Notes: generated from the letters alone by a model not told the origin. Numbered from the stretch's first letter, positions 22,080-32,230 are shown. The stretch: 35,274 nt of DNA from Myxacorys californica WJT36-NPBG1 (GCA_019359315.1 JAHHHO010000056.1:1-35274), one strand, 5' to 3'. Translations and numbers: made by a program.

Positions 22080-22918
22080 AAAACGACCTCCTAAAAGTAT
22101 CCAGCATTTAACTGTCTCGAGTTTCAAACCTTGACGAACTATAAGGTTTGTTTGAGTGACTCTAACAGGATTTCGAGCGATCAAGACCGCAGTCGGTAAA
22201 TACACTTACGCAAGGTTACCCTGCTTTCTTGATTTAGACAAGTTCACATCATTCAACGTTTCTCAACACTGCGCTAGACCAAACCAAAATCGATACTAAA
22301 GGCGCTGAGTGAGAGTCAACTTTTATCAGTCGCGGCAATAAGCGTAACCCATATTCTCAAAATGTCAAACCGAGGAATCGAAATCCTCAAATTTGGCGAT
22401 GGCAAAACATGAATTATCAGCTTACGCTCCCTCTCTACCAAAAGAATTAGATTTAGAGATCAGCCTATTGGAGGATTCCCAAATTAAGCCGAAGTCTTAA
22501 CGCCAAGTGATTGAGATGTTTGTCTTCGCTGGCGCGAAATTAATGCAGAGTATATCAGTCCTCAACTGCAAATTTATGCAGAAGATCAACGTTTCACTAA
22601 AAATATTTCCAAACGAATGAAGATATAAGAATCGGCTGTAATCCTTCAGGAGCAAGCTTTTTAGCCCTCAAACTAACGCAATTGGAGCAATAGAAATGCA
22701 GCGTAGTCGATTCGCTTAATGCCTAAGTTTTAGATATAAATTTCTTATCAAATAGAAAGGATTTAGTAGTTTATAACACTTAATTTAGGTTTCATTGCTT
22801 GCCATTTAATGCTGTCTAGACTCGTTCTAAGGTGACGATCGCGGTGTTCTTTCAGCTTTAAGGGCAACTCATCCTCACATATTTATATAGACATCTATGT
22901 AGAGATAAGGGCTGTTTT
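22080..22918. other. 839-bp gap without a recognisable gene
   Basis: I see no coding frame with good composition and no RNA structure here. The first 100 bases carry the promoter of the minus-strand M23 gene. The middle is AT-rich with several stop codons in all frames and might contain decayed coding fragments, but nothing can be assigned. Confidence 0.5.
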
Positions 22919-23380
22919 CTAATTGAGATATCCAAGTTGACGGCGGGCTTCAAACAGTCCAATTGCCACACTAACTGAGAGATTTAGACTCCTAACTCCT
23001 GGCTCAGCGATGGGAATATGAACTGTTGCTGGGCAGTCGTTTACTACATCAGCGGGAAGCCCATTTGTTTCGCTGCCAAAGAGAAGCCAGTCATTCGGTT
23101 GAAACTCGAAATGGCTGTAGTTTGTGCTGCCTTTGGTGCTAAAGCCAATCCAGCGTCCGCCCTGCTGTTGATGGAAGGTGCGGAAGGCATCCATCGATTC
23201 ATGAATATGTAGGTTGACGTAGATCCAGTAGTCCAGCCCGGCACGCTTGAGATAGCGATCGCTGATTTCAAATCCTAGTGGGCCTACTAAATGTAATTCA
23301 GTCTGAGTAGCGGCACAGGTACGGGCAATGTTTCCAGTGTTAGGGGGGATAAGCGGATGAACTAAAACAACTTTAGGCAT
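22919..23380 (-). CDS. trmL: tRNA (cytidine(34)/carboxymethylaminomethyluridine(34)-2'-O)-methyltransferase
   Basis: A SPOUT-fold methyltransferase of 153 aa. Family marks are PPNTGNIARTCAAT near residues 12-25, the LLFGSETNGLP knot motif near 99-110 and SLNLSVSVAIGLFEA near 131-145, as in YibK/TrmL. It would methylate the wobble base 34 of tRNA-Leu using SAM. Length and motifs match full-length TrmL proteins. It is a single gene with about 840 bp of non-coding sequence downstream. Confidence 0.93.
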   Translation of the reverse strand: MPKVVLVHPLIPPNTGNIARTCAATQTELHLVGPLGFEISDRYLKRAGLDYWIYVNLHIHESMDAFRTFHQQQGGRWIGFSTKGSTNYSHFEFQPNDWLLFGSETNGLPADVVNDCPATVHIPIAEPGVRSLNLSVSVAIGLFEARRQLGYLN

Positions 23381-24026
23381 GGGGAGATGATACTTTGGGC
23401 ACCTTAAGTGAGCTACTCACACAACTTGAGAAAAATAAGCTTCCTATAGAATTTTTTAATGATTCGGATGATAGCGAGATAGATTAGATATTTTAATTGC
23501 TGATGAGCGTCATTCTCACATCAAATTGAATTTCACATTCTGTTAAAAAGCGCTGATTTTCAAGGATTTAGCTTGATTTCATCCCTGGTAAATGGCCGAG
23601 AAGTCTACTGTAAATGGCGTAGATCTAATTAGGGCGTTTAGAGGTGGGTGATGAGGGAGGAGGATTTCGACATTTTTTGGATAGTTCAATTTTCACAATG
23701 CTAATCAAGATGAGTTTGAACAGAGTCTATCAACTCGCCTTAACCGGAACGATCGCTGAGCCGTTTCAATCATTAATAGATAAATGTTGATAGTAAGGTT
23801 TAATATTTAAGTTTAATTCAATGGTTCATCATCAGATCACCTTTAATCTTTAGCTCAGCGATCGCATTCTAGTAGTTTGTCAATCTGAATTTGAAAGACA
23901 AGTAGAGAGACAGAATAAATTTCATCCCCTCTGTACAAAAATCTCTGACTTCTTCAAGAAATCAGAGATCCCGATACGCAGCTTTAAGTTGGCGCTGCGG
24001 GAGTGGCTAACCTTGTCCAGCATTTG
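23381..24026. other. 646-bp gap with gshA terminator and a possible tiny ORF
   Basis: At 23937-23970 ATCTCTGACTTCTT pairs with AAGAAATCAGAGAT; on the minus strand a T-run follows, so it should terminate the gshA transcript. A 31-codon frame on plus (23395-23487, TTG start behind GGGGAG, reading ...LSELLTQLEKNKLPIEFF...) looks coding-like and might be a gene remnant. The rest is AT-rich without recognised features. Confidence 0.5.
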
Positions 24027-25175
24027 TTAGGCGACAAGCGGTAGGCACAATTCATCCTGGAACTCCAATTCCCTAGCCTGCATGGCTTGGATTTCTTGCA
24101 TTAAAATCTGCTGATTGTTCCATCCTTGAGCTTGTAGTTTGAGCCATCGCTGCGCTTCGTTGCCTTCTCGCAAGATTTTCTTTAGAGGAAGTAAGAAGCA
24201 ACTGAAGCCTTGCTGTTTCGCGATCGGCCAAACTTCACTGTAAATTTCCTCAACCCACTCTTTAGCAAGGATAGGTTTGCCCGTGCGCCAATGAATCAGT
24301 TCAGCCTCTAAGCTCGATTGGGCAGCACGTTCCTCATTGGAATTTGTGAGGTCGAGCAAGGTTTCAGCGCGAGTCGCTGCGGGTAACTCGCTCAGCTTTA
24401 GCGGATCTAGATTTGGATTTTCAATCAGTTGCATCAGCCGAGCTTCTAGGAGGGCAGTGATGGCGAGCAGGGCGATCGGGTCGGAGACCAAATCACAAAT
24501 TCGCAACTCTAGGCGATTGAGGTTGTAGGGGCGGCGATCGCCATTGGGACGCACGGACGACCAGAGATGTCGGACATTTTGCATAGTTCCGATCGCAATT
24601 TGTTCTTCTGTCCACCGAATGAAGTGAGCGTGGCTCTCAAATAGAGGAACATGCGCCGGGGTTTTTGGAAACACTGCCCATCGAGTCGAGTGAGCGCCAG
24701 TTGTTTCACCATTAAACCAAGGGGAGGCCGCACTCAACGCTAGATAAAGCGGAGCCTCGACCCGAATTAATCGACAGGCACGCATTAACAGTTCCGGATC
24801 GCTGATTCCGACATTAATATGGACGCTAGCGGTCACAACTTTAGTGCCGTAGGTCTGCTCGATATAGGTGTGATAAGGATTGCCTGGATCAGAGCGGTGA
24901 AAGCGATCAGCTCCTCCAAGGGCAAGGGTGCTGCCCGGAATCAAGGTGTAGTCTCCCAATTGCTTGAGATACTGGCGCAATTGAAGGCGCGGCAAGACGA
25001 GATCGCACAGCGACCGCTCGTAGCGGTAACACGGCGGCGTGGTGTATTCTACATTGCGGCTGTCTGGCTCGCGGACAAACCCGTCCAGCGTCGCCACAAT
25101 TTTGTCTGACATACCGACCACCTCGCCTTGGGGTGTCCCTGTGTAGACTTCAATTTCAAACCCTTTCGACAGCAT
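24027..25175 (-). CDS. gshA: Glutamate-cysteine ligase, cyanobacterial type
   Basis: The 382-aa protein starts MLSKGFEIEVYTGTPQGEVVG and contains FEIE, YTTPPCYRYERSL, TLIPGSTLALGG, TASVHINVGI and NLNRLELRICD, the set of motifs of the carboxylate-amine/GCS2-like ATP-dependent ligases used by cyanobacteria as GshA. It would join glutamate and cysteine in the first step of glutathione synthesis. Length agrees with cyanobacterial members. It is cytoplasmic and single-gene, with a terminator at 23937-23970. Confidence 0.9.
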   Translation of the reverse strand: MLSKGFEIEVYTGTPQGEVVGMSDKIVATLDGFVREPDSRNVEYTTPPCYRYERSLCDLVLPRLQLRQYLKQLGDYTLIPGSTLALGGADRFHRSDPGNPYHTYIEQTYGTKVVTASVHINVGISDPELLMRACRLIRVEAPLYLALSAASPWFNGETTGAHSTRWAVFPKTPAHVPLFESHAHFIRWTEEQIAIGTMQNVRHLWSSVRPNGDRRPYNLNRLELRICDLVSDPIALLAITALLEARLMQLIENPNLDPLKLSELPAATRAETLLDLTNSNEERAAQSSLEAELIHWRTGKPILAKEWVEEIYSEVWPIAKQQGFSCFLLPLKKILREGNEAQRWLKLQAQGWNNQQILMQEIQAMQARELEFQDELCLPLVA

Positions 25176-25407
25176 GATTCCTCCACGAGGCTAGGCAGTT
25201 CTTCATTTAGTATCGAGGAAAAAGGCATGGCATGGATCAGCGCGAGGGATGAGAGAGCCGCATCGTTCCTAAAGAATGATGTGAGAGACGGGTTCAAGCC
25301 CGCAAAGTAGAGATACAACTACAAAAGGGCAGAGAGAATAATTTCTGCTCAAAGCATTTCATCTTGTATCTGACTATTTTTTGACTATTTAATGGTGAGG
25401 AGTGACG

Positions 25408-26487
25408 ATGGCACTAGGAAAATGGGTTGGATTTCTCGCACTTGCGATCGCGCTCTATATATTGTGGGAAATTCGCCAACTGTTGCTCTTGGTCTTTGCG
25501 GCGGTTGTGTTTGCCACGGCTCTAAATAGTCTGGTTCGTCGGTTGCATCAAGCAGGGGTGAAGCGGGGCGGGGCAGTAGCGCTGGCGCTTGTCGTGTTGA
25601 TTATTCTGTCGATTGGCTTTGTCGGTTTAATTGTGCCGCCGTTTGTCAGTCAGTTTCAGCAGCTTGTCGAGCGAGTGCCTCAAGGGTTAGATCGGGTGCA
25701 ATCGTGGGCACAAACTCTGCAAAATATGGTTCCAGGCTCATCGCAGTATCTTCCCGGAGTGAATGATCTAATTCGGGAGATTCAGCCCTTTGCAACGCGA
25801 CTCGCCGGAAATTTCTTCGCGTGGTTCTCTAACGCGCTCAGCATTTTATTAAATCTATTACTGGTACTGGTGCTGATGGTGATGCTGCTGATCAATCCGC
25901 AGCCTTATCGCAGAGGATTTGTCCTGCTCTTTCCGTCTTTTTACCGTCGGCGTGCCGATGAAATTCTTTCTTTGTGCGAAATTGCATTGGTAAATTGGGT
26001 TGGCGGTATTTTGATCAACATGGTTGTGATTGCGGCGGTTAGTGGCATTGGGTTACTGATTCTTCGTGTACCGCTGGTGTTGGCAAACTCGCTCTTAGCC
26101 GGATTGCTCGAAGCGATTCCCAACGTTGGCCCCGTGCTGAGCGTTATTCCTCCTATGGCGATCGCGCTCTTAGATGCGCCTTGGAAAGCGGGTGCTGTCC
26201 TAATTCTTTACATCGTGATTCAACAATTGGAGCAGTATTTGCTGGTTCCATTTGTGATGTCGAAACAGGTTTCGATTTTGCCCGCGGTGACGTTGCTCTC
26301 TCAAGTTGTTTTCGCCGTCTTTTTCGGATTTTTGGGGCTATTTCTCGCGATTCCCCTAGTGATTGTGGGACAAATTTGGGTTCGAGAAATTTTAGTCAGA
26401 GACATTCTCGACCCATGGGATAAAGAGGGACGCAGGCAAACGCCTCAGGAGTTACCCAAACTGCCCGAAGTTGAAGATCCTACTTAA
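25408..26487 (+). CDS. AI-2E family (PerM-like) transporter
   Basis: ATG 25408 lies behind a clear AGGAG; a GTG two codons earlier is in frame but less likely. The 359-aa product has about seven transmembrane helices: an N-terminal pair (about 5-60), one around 145-165 with NLLLVLVLMVMLLINP, and a C-terminal bundle including GLLEAIPNVGPVLSVIPP and FFGFLGLFLAIPLVIV, the signature of the family. Members are proposed exporters of small molecules, and the AI-2 name is historical. It converges with the peptidase gene downstream. Confidence 0.92.
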   Translation: MALGKWVGFLALAIALYILWEIRQLLLLVFAAVVFATALNSLVRRLHQAGVKRGGAVALALVVLIILSIGFVGLIVPPFVSQFQQLVERVPQGLDRVQSWAQTLQNMVPGSSQYLPGVNDLIREIQPFATRLAGNFFAWFSNALSILLNLLLVLVLMVMLLINPQPYRRGFVLLFPSFYRRRADEILSLCEIALVNWVGGILINMVVIAAVSGIGLLILRVPLVLANSLLAGLLEAIPNVGPVLSVIPPMAIALLDAPWKAGAVLILYIVIQQLEQYLLVPFVMSKQVSILPAVTLLSQVVFAVFFGFLGLFLAIPLVIVGQIWVREILVRDILDPWDKEGRRQTPQELPKLPEVEDPT

Positions 26488-26546
26488 TGACATCGCCGCG
26501 CTGGATTTGTAAGAATTTCGATTTGTCAGATCGCGGCAATTGCGAT

Positions 26547-26580
26547 CTAGCCCCTCTCCCAACCGTGGGAGAGGGGCTAG
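26547..26580. terminator. Bidirectional terminator between convergent genes
   Basis: A perfect 15-bp stem (CTAGCCCCTCTCCCA / TGGGAGAGGGGCTAG) with a 4-base loop lies between the two stop codons, serving both the permease and the peptidase gene. The same GC-rich sequence type is a common dispersed repeat in bacteria, so it may also be a REP-like copy. Confidence 0.7.
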
Positions 26581-26608
26581 ATGTAAGAGCAAAAACGCTT
26601 GCAAAAAA

Positions 26609-27688
26609 TTAATAGCCATCAACCGACCAGTGTGGTGGGTCGTATTCCAATTTGTAAACCCCGTAAGTTGCCCCGACATCCCAAAGACGAGGATTTTGAT
26701 CGCCATTGCGAGGCGACCCAATATTCACGATCGCACCGTTACCATCTCGAATTCTCAGCGTATCGTTCCACGTAATGCCCCAGTCAACAGCGAGAGCTTG
26801 AGTGTGGCGCGATCGCAAGGCCGCCGGATTGCTGCCAATATCAAAGGCACGAACCATATCGCGCGCTGCTTGATAGGAAATCGGATCGGAGTAATGAACC
26901 CATTGAATGTCGATGCCCAACATCCCTGGTACTTGGGCAGGCGTAATGTCGCGGTTGTTCAGCAGCACCGCGTAGTGCATCATGTACGCTCGCTCTGGCG
27001 GACGGTAGGTGTTGGTGATATTGACTTTAGCGCCTGCATCTAGCAAGGCTTTTTGAAACGCTTGCGCCCGTTGACGGAATGGAGAAGCCAGATCATCGAG
27101 AGAGCTACTCGCGGGAAAATAGCGAACCCACTGTGCCCCGCTCAGCCGCGATCTCTGCCGCCGAGCATACTCGGTCAAGATGTCGAGCGCGATCTGATAG
27201 TCTGATCCAAGTTTTTGCTTGGTGGCAGAGGACAGTTGTTGATCGAGCTTGGGACGGAAGCTCGTATCTAGCACCTTGTAGGTTTCGGCTAATCCTCTCG
27301 TGCTAACGTCTCCGAAATTACCATCGGCAACTAAGTCTGGTGTGAGGTTGCCGATCGCGCTCAGGCTTTGCTGCAAATTCTTAACTTCGTTGACGCCAAA
27401 GTTGAGATACTCCAACAGTTTGGCAGACGTTAAACCCGAAACCCAGTAGATAAATCCTTGGGACAACGCTTTTCCGTAGGTTCCGCCGCCAACAACGCCA
27501 TCTGCAACCAGCCCGTTTTTTTGCTGATAGGAGATGGTTACTTTTTCGGTCGTGCTGCCAAACCCGCCATCAACGCCCCCCAGTGGATAGTTTAGCTCCT
27601 GCAAAAATCGCTGCCACGCTGTTACGGCGAGGCCAGTAGAACCTTTTCTAATCAAAGGTAGATTGAGGGCGCTGACCTTAAAGGGCAT
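26609..27688 (-). CDS. Peptidoglycan-binding protein with M15-like carboxypeptidase domain
   Basis: ATG 27688 (MPFKVSALNLPLIRKGS) gives 359 aa; the longer frame to 27772 adds a hydrophobic stretch and is possible. Residues about 10-75 form a peptidoglycan-binding domain (GSTGLAVTAWQRFLQELNY...DGVVGGGTYGKAL). The C-terminal part has YRPPERAYMMHYA, SRHTQALAVDWG and LEYDPPHWS, the His/Asp/Glu/His pattern of VanY-type D,D-peptidases (M15). It may be secreted by an unconventional route, because no clear signal peptide is visible in the shorter form. Confidence 0.85.
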   Translation of the reverse strand: MPFKVSALNLPLIRKGSTGLAVTAWQRFLQELNYPLGGVDGGFGSTTEKVTISYQQKNGLVADGVVGGGTYGKALSQGFIYWVSGLTSAKLLEYLNFGVNEVKNLQQSLSAIGNLTPDLVADGNFGDVSTRGLAETYKVLDTSFRPKLDQQLSSATKQKLGSDYQIALDILTEYARRQRSRLSGAQWVRYFPASSSLDDLASPFRQRAQAFQKALLDAGAKVNITNTYRPPERAYMMHYAVLLNNRDITPAQVPGMLGIDIQWVHYSDPISYQAARDMVRAFDIGSNPAALRSRHTQALAVDWGITWNDTLRIRDGNGAIVNIGSPRNGDQNPRLWDVGATYGVYKLEYDPPHWSVDGY

Positions 27689-27840
27689 AAGCTTAACTCC
27701 TGATGTCGGGCAATTACAATTCTGTACGCCAACTATCATACTGAGAAATATTAGAGACAAACCCTCAGCCAAATGGACGAGAAGTTAAAATCTCATTCAC
27801 TAAGATTCGGTTATCCACACCAGGAGTAGGAGCGACTAGA

Positions 27841-28488
27841 CTACTGAAAGTCGGCTGGAGCCGCCGATCGCATCTTCGCTTTTGCTTTTGCAGCACTCTT
27901 CTTTAACGCATCCAGTCGGATCTGATATTTAGCGCGCTGGCGTTTTTTGGGCGTTTGATCAATCAATGTCTTTAGAGCACTACCAAGGCTCTTGTAAGCG
28001 TTGGGCAAGGTGTAGCCAAACCGAGTTGCCAACGCGATCGCGCGTTCATCTGCCTCAATTCCTTCTTGAGCACTGCGATCGCTGTTGTTCTTTTGATAAA
28101 GTCTCCAACCTGCCACACTCGACAAACCAACCGCCAATAGGAGCAGCAGCCCATCTTGCACCCATAGTTCGCCCACAGCACCGCCAAGCCCGATCGCCAG
28201 TGCCGCCATCTCCCAGCCATCTTTGGGGATTGTATCGGCTTGAACTCGCGCAACTTCATGCCAAAACAGCAAATTTCGCTGGTCAATGGCCAGCTGATCC
28301 CATTTGGGCATGTCAATCTGAATCTCCACCTCATCGCGACCAATCTCCTCACTGGTGATCAGGGCAGGATTGACGGCGGTAGTTACTTCAATGGTGACCC
28401 AGCTTTGCAATTCAGGTGGTAGTAGCGTCTTTAGGCGACGCAACTCGCTCATGTCGGCTCTGGCAGTGGAGGTTGCATACGATGTCAT
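27841..28488 (-). CDS. DUF3318 domain protein
   Basis: The 215-aa product has the layout of cyanobacterial DUF3318 proteins: an N-terminal region with ELRRLKTLLPPELQSWV, the WHEVARVQ segment, two hydrophobic helices (about 96-130), and a helical basic C-terminus (KKRQRAKYQIRLDALKKSA). The WHEVARV segment looks like a vestigial metalloprotease-type helix, but its second metal site is not obvious. Function unknown in the family as far as I know. Confidence 0.85.
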   Translation of the reverse strand: MTSYATSTARADMSELRRLKTLLPPELQSWVTIEVTTAVNPALITSEEIGRDEVEIQIDMPKWDQLAIDQRNLLFWHEVARVQADTIPKDGWEMAALAIGLGGAVGELWVQDGLLLLLAVGLSSVAGWRLYQKNNSDRSAQEGIEADERAIALATRFGYTLPNAYKSLGSALKTLIDQTPKKRQRAKYQIRLDALKKSAAKAKAKMRSAAPADFQ

Positions 28489-28736
28489 GGACTCAGCCTC
28501 AGAATTCAGTCTGTATCCTCTTTAGATCTGATCATAGCGACTTTTCTAGTCGCCTAGTTTTCTAGTTGCCTAGCGATCAAATGCATAAGAGTGCGTCCAT
28601 TGTCACTGATTCAGCCCAATCGAGCAAGACTATGGCTATCGCAAATGCCGAACCTCCGTTTCCTCCTTAACATATCCACTCCCAGGTCTGGAGTGGTTTG
28701 AAGCTTGACGAGTTGAAGTCACTTGGTTACTTCGCT

Positions 28737-28919
28737 CTACGATTTGACATCAAGCTTTACAGTAGGAGGTGGAAGGGGCGGAGCAGCATTCGGCGTGTAG
28801 TAAGCGATCGTAAGGAGGGGTAAAGCCAAAGTGACCAGCGCGATCGCAGAGCCAATAAGATTTGCAAACCTGTGAGCAGATTCCCCTGATGAACTGGTAG
28901 TCGGGCTACCTGATTGCAT
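28737..28919 (-). CDS. Small single-pass membrane protein (60 aa)
   Basis: A polar Ser/Thr-rich N-terminus, one transmembrane helix (about 18-42, NLIGSAIALVTLALPLLTIAYY) and a Pro-rich tail (PPLPPPTVKLDVKS) give the shape of small conserved cyanobacterial membrane proteins. It stands alone with 247 bp and about 180 bp of non-coding DNA on its sides. Function unknown. Confidence 0.65.
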   Translation of the reverse strand: MQSGSPTTSSSGESAHRFANLIGSAIALVTLALPLLTIAYYTPNAAPPLPPPTVKLDVKS

Positions 28920-29102
28920 AAAGATTATTTAACCAATTCGGCTAGACTAACCAAACTAAAACAAAGCAGTCTTATCTAGTTAGCCCAAAATAAAGCAGAA
29001 AATTTTGCTTGTATGAACAATCTTAGCGATATCTACCGCTATTTCCTGTTCGACCTGACACAATCTTGATTAAAGAAGATCCAGATCTGTTTGGATTCAC
29101 CC

Positions 29103-29459
29103 TTAAGAGCGAGATTTTAAACATTGGTGGATGGCTTGAAGCTCTAGCAGAATTGCCTGTAAGAGTTCCTGGGTTTTATTCGGCTGCTGTTCTTGAATTT
29201 CGATCGTGACTTGCTTAATTCTCAAGACATCTTTGGCAAACCGAGCCACCTCATTCGGATGAAAAATTAAGGGTTCGTTAGGACTTTGCCGCAATTCTGG
29301 ATTCAGCCGTTTCGGGTCATAAGCAGGATTGAGAACGTCGGGATCAGTGTTGGAATACCGATATACTGATGCTCTAGACCGATTTAGGGCTTTCTGAACA
29401 GCCTCAATATCCATTAGAGGGGATGGAGGGATGCCCCCTTCCGATTCTGGGAAACTCAT
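29103..29459 (-). CDS. HTH-like conserved cyanobacterial protein (118 aa)
   Basis: An N-terminal Pro/Gly-rich stretch leads to MDIEAVQKALNRSRASVYRYSNTD, which resembles a MerR/phage-terminase-small-subunit-type helix-turn-helix, followed by an Asn/Pro-rich segment and a helical C-terminus (QELLQAILLELQAIHQCL). It may bind DNA. An alternative start is the internal ATG before DIEAV. The downstream gap to 29673 includes two copies of ACGCTACGCAA, a common short cyanobacterial repeat. Confidence 0.75.
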   Translation of the reverse strand: MSFPESEGGIPPSPLMDIEAVQKALNRSRASVYRYSNTDPDVLNPAYDPKRLNPELRQSPNEPLIFHPNEVARFAKDVLRIKQVTIEIQEQQPNKTQELLQAILLELQAIHQCLKSRS

Positions 29460-29672
29460 GACTGGAGATTCTTGGGTTTAGACTCAAAAAGCTTAGCATA
29501 AGACGAGAAGAAGGAACGCCTTTGGCAACGCTACGCAAGAAACGCTACGCAAATAGGGAGGTCTTCGACCCACTCCGCGATTAAGAGCTTTGCGATAAGA
29601 GACACTGCGGCAATACTACGTCAACGTGAAGTGTCAACATGAAGTACAAACCTGAAGTCGCGTAATGAGAAG

Positions 29673-30461
29673 CTACTTGGACTTAGAAGCGCTTAGGGGA
29701 TCGAGCCACAGCAGAATGGTTTGCTCGAGGGTTTGAAGTTCGCGGTAGAGTTCTTGGCGCATCCACTGCCCGATCGCATCAAAAGGAGTGAAGCTTTGTC
29801 CGGTTTGCCATTTAAGATCGGGGCCGAGAGGCGTAAGATGGCTGCCAGTTAAGCGGCAAGACGTAACCATACTAGGAAATTTCTGTTCGAGAACTGCCGC
29901 AAGGCTAAGCGTTTGATCGATCGTGTCGTTGGAGAATTTGATCACTAAATTGCGCCGGATTTCATAGCGATCGCTGATAATGTGCTGGGTTTCGAGCGGC
30001 GATGGCGTGAATTCGACTGAGAAGACTTCTGGCGAGAGAAACTGAGTAAACTGCTCGACAAGCGGCACAGCTTCACGCGCAGAATAATTGTTGTAGGAAA
30101 TCAAAATATTCCCCGCCCGTTCGGCTGAAAAGAGACTGCCAATCAGCAGATGCAGCTTGCAACCCATACTGTGTCCCATGCCATAGATTGGCAAATAGCG
30201 GTTTTGCAGCATCTGCGCTCGTAACGTTTGCAGCGCCCGCTCAAAACTGCCTAGCACAGATCGCGCAATTTCTACATGATCAAATGTATTGACAAACGGC
30301 GTTGCGATCACAATGTATCCCTGATTGGCTAGAAACTCCAGCAGTCGGCGGTAGGTCAGTTGAGGGGCCGTCGCCACAAAAGCACCCCCCAGAAAGTGAA
30401 CGATTGCGATCGGGTGCTTGGGCACTAAGATCCAGTTACCAGAGATTTCTTGCCAGTCCAT
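29673..30461 (-). CDS. DUF1350 alpha/beta-hydrolase-like protein
   Basis: The 262-aa protein contains HFLGGAFVATAPQLTYRRLLE near residues 22-42 (oxyanion region), YGMGHSMGCKLHLL near 93-106 (nucleophile elbow G-H-S-M-G), and TGSHLTPLG near 204-212 with a possible catalytic His. This is the DUF1350 set found in cyanobacteria and chloroplasts, a lipase/esterase-like fold of unknown substrate. Length is normal. It is a single gene, divergent from the kinase-like gene. Confidence 0.9.
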   Translation of the reverse strand: MDWQEISGNWILVPKHPIAIVHFLGGAFVATAPQLTYRRLLEFLANQGYIVIATPFVNTFDHVEIARSVLGSFERALQTLRAQMLQNRYLPIYGMGHSMGCKLHLLIGSLFSAERAGNILISYNNYSAREAVPLVEQFTQFLSPEVFSVEFTPSPLETQHIISDRYEIRRNLVIKFSNDTIDQTLSLAAVLEQKFPSMVTSCRLTGSHLTPLGPDLKWQTGQSFTPFDAIGQWMRQELYRELQTLEQTILLWLDPLSASKSK

Positions 30462-30686
30462 AGAAAAACGGGGTATCGGGGAAGGATAAGGGAGTACCGC
30501 TTGAAGACCCTTTAGGGGTTTAGCGCAGTTCTAGATCTTCAGTGTAGAGTTTTCGTTATTTCTCATTTTCTCTTGATTGGCAGGACATTGCACCCCTCGT
30601 GGTTCGGTTCTACGATCTCCCTCAAGATGCAGATCTCGATATGCTCATAGCAGGACGAAAGTGCAGGACAAAAGTAGTGTGTCAAT

Positions 30687-32177
30687 ATGTCTCAGTGGAT
30701 CTTTCCAACCTTAAGCGAAATCTTGGCGCATAGCGGTGATGCCAGCAATACGGCTAATGCGGGTCATGGGCTTGAATTAGCGATGTCCCATGATGGAAGT
30801 TCGATCGCTCAAAAGCAGCTTCGCGCAGAGCGAGAATGGTTTAGTGCGATCGCGGCGCTAGAAGTGCTGCTGCAAAAAACAGAATCAAATGATCCCTTAC
30901 AAGGGGTTGTGCTGTCGGCTCCGCTTCCGGTTTTGAGTCAGCCTGACTTGCTAGAGCAGTTTGCAACTTGGTCGTTTACGGCAAATCCTTTAGCCATACT
31001 GACGGGGTTACCGTTTCAGCTTCTGCCTGCGTTAGATGAGTCAGATACGACTGAAGGCACTAGTGCTACGCTCTCGGTCTTGCCTGGAGATCCGATCGCG
31101 GCTGAGCCGTTTTGTTTGGTGCTGACTCGCCGCTTTAGCTTGGTCATGGTATTGGGTGAAGACGCCGATAAAGCACCTGCGTTCTTGTTCTCGTTTGCTC
31201 CAGAGGTCATTCATCAACTGTGGCAGAACTTGCGCTTGCGAGTAATGTTGATGAATCCAGCGCGATTGAAAAAGCTGGATGCTCTGTACGAAAAATTTGC
31301 GCCCGTTGCGCCAGATTACCGGGTTGTGAGTCAGTTTAGTCATATGCTGCTGCGGCATCTGCCGAATGGAGAGATGCATATGCCTCAATCTCGGAGTCAT
31401 TCAAATCACGCTCACACGGTCGATACGACTCAGATGCCAGAGTCGCTAAAAAGCCTCGACGTAGAATTGCTGCAAGCGATCGCGCATGAAGTCCGCACCC
31501 CCCTGACCACGATCCGAACCTTTACCCGACTACTGCTCAAGCGGCGAGACTTACCGCCCGATGTGGTCAAGCGCTTGGAAATCATCGATCGCGAATGTAG
31601 TGAGCAGATTGATCGCTTCGGACTGATCTTCCGAGCCGTTGAGCTTGAAACCTCAGCGACGAAGTTAGAAACGACATCCCTAGCGTCTACGTCGCTGGCT
31701 GAGATGTTAGAACAAAGCATTCCCCGTTGGCAGAAGCAAGCGTGTCTGCGAAATCTCACCCTAGATGTAATTTTGCCCCAACAACTGCCGCCGGTTGTGA
31801 GTGACCCGACGATGCTTGATCAAGCTTTGACGAGTTTGATTGAGCGATCGGCGCGGAGTTTACCCGCAGGCAGCCAGATTCGAGTGGAAGTATCCTTGGC
31901 AGGGCATCAGCTTAAGTTGCAGCTTCAATCTCAGCTACAGGACGAGAAAGCCTCTGAGCAACCCTGTAGCTCACACAGGCATCACACTCCGCTTCTGAAG
32001 TCTTTAGGACAGGTCTTGATGTTTCAACCGGAGACGGGAAATCTTAGCCTCAATCTGAGTGCGACTAAGAGTTTGTTTCATGCTCTTGGGGCAAAGTTAA
32101 TCGTTCGAGAGCGCCCCGAACAGGGCGAAGTGTTTACACTGTTTCTGCCACTAGAACCTGCTCATAGCTTTAGATAG
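30687..32177 (+). CDS. Histidine-kinase-like protein with degenerate ATPase domain
   Basis: The 496-aa product has an N-terminal sensor-like region (about 1-200) without transmembrane helices, then a dimerisation domain with the phosphoacceptor motif AIAHEVRTPLTTIRTF (His267) and a C-terminal domain (about 345-490) shaped like HATPase_c. In the latter, the N-box region reads LDQALTSLIERSARS without the usual Asn residues, and the G1 (DxGxG) motif is not visible, while the end ALGAKLIVRERPEQGEVFTLFLPL fits the last strands. It may need a partner kinase or act as a phosphotransfer protein. No response regulator lies next to it. Confidence 0.85.
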   Translation: MSQWIFPTLSEILAHSGDASNTANAGHGLELAMSHDGSSIAQKQLRAEREWFSAIAALEVLLQKTESNDPLQGVVLSAPLPVLSQPDLLEQFATWSFTANPLAILTGLPFQLLPALDESDTTEGTSATLSVLPGDPIAAEPFCLVLTRRFSLVMVLGEDADKAPAFLFSFAPEVIHQLWQNLRLRVMLMNPARLKKLDALYEKFAPVAPDYRVVSQFSHMLLRHLPNGEMHMPQSRSHSNHAHTVDTTQMPESLKSLDVELLQAIAHEVRTPLTTIRTFTRLLLKRRDLPPDVVKRLEIIDRECSEQIDRFGLIFRAVELETSATKLETTSLASTSLAEMLEQSIPRWQKQACLRNLTLDVILPQQLPPVVSDPTMLDQALTSLIERSARSLPAGSQIRVEVSLAGHQLKLQLQSQLQDEKASEQPCSSHRHHTPLLKSLGQVLMFQPETGNLSLNLSATKSLFHALGAKLIVRERPEQGEVFTLFLPLEPAHSFR

Positions 32178-32230
32178 GGATTTAGGCAGAGGCATAGAGT
32201 TTTAGATTAGAAAAATTTATTTCTGAACGG

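Noticed and set aside
22340-22640. Possible decayed nuclease-like coding fragments
   Set aside because: Short frames with no motif or coding-like stretch that I could support.
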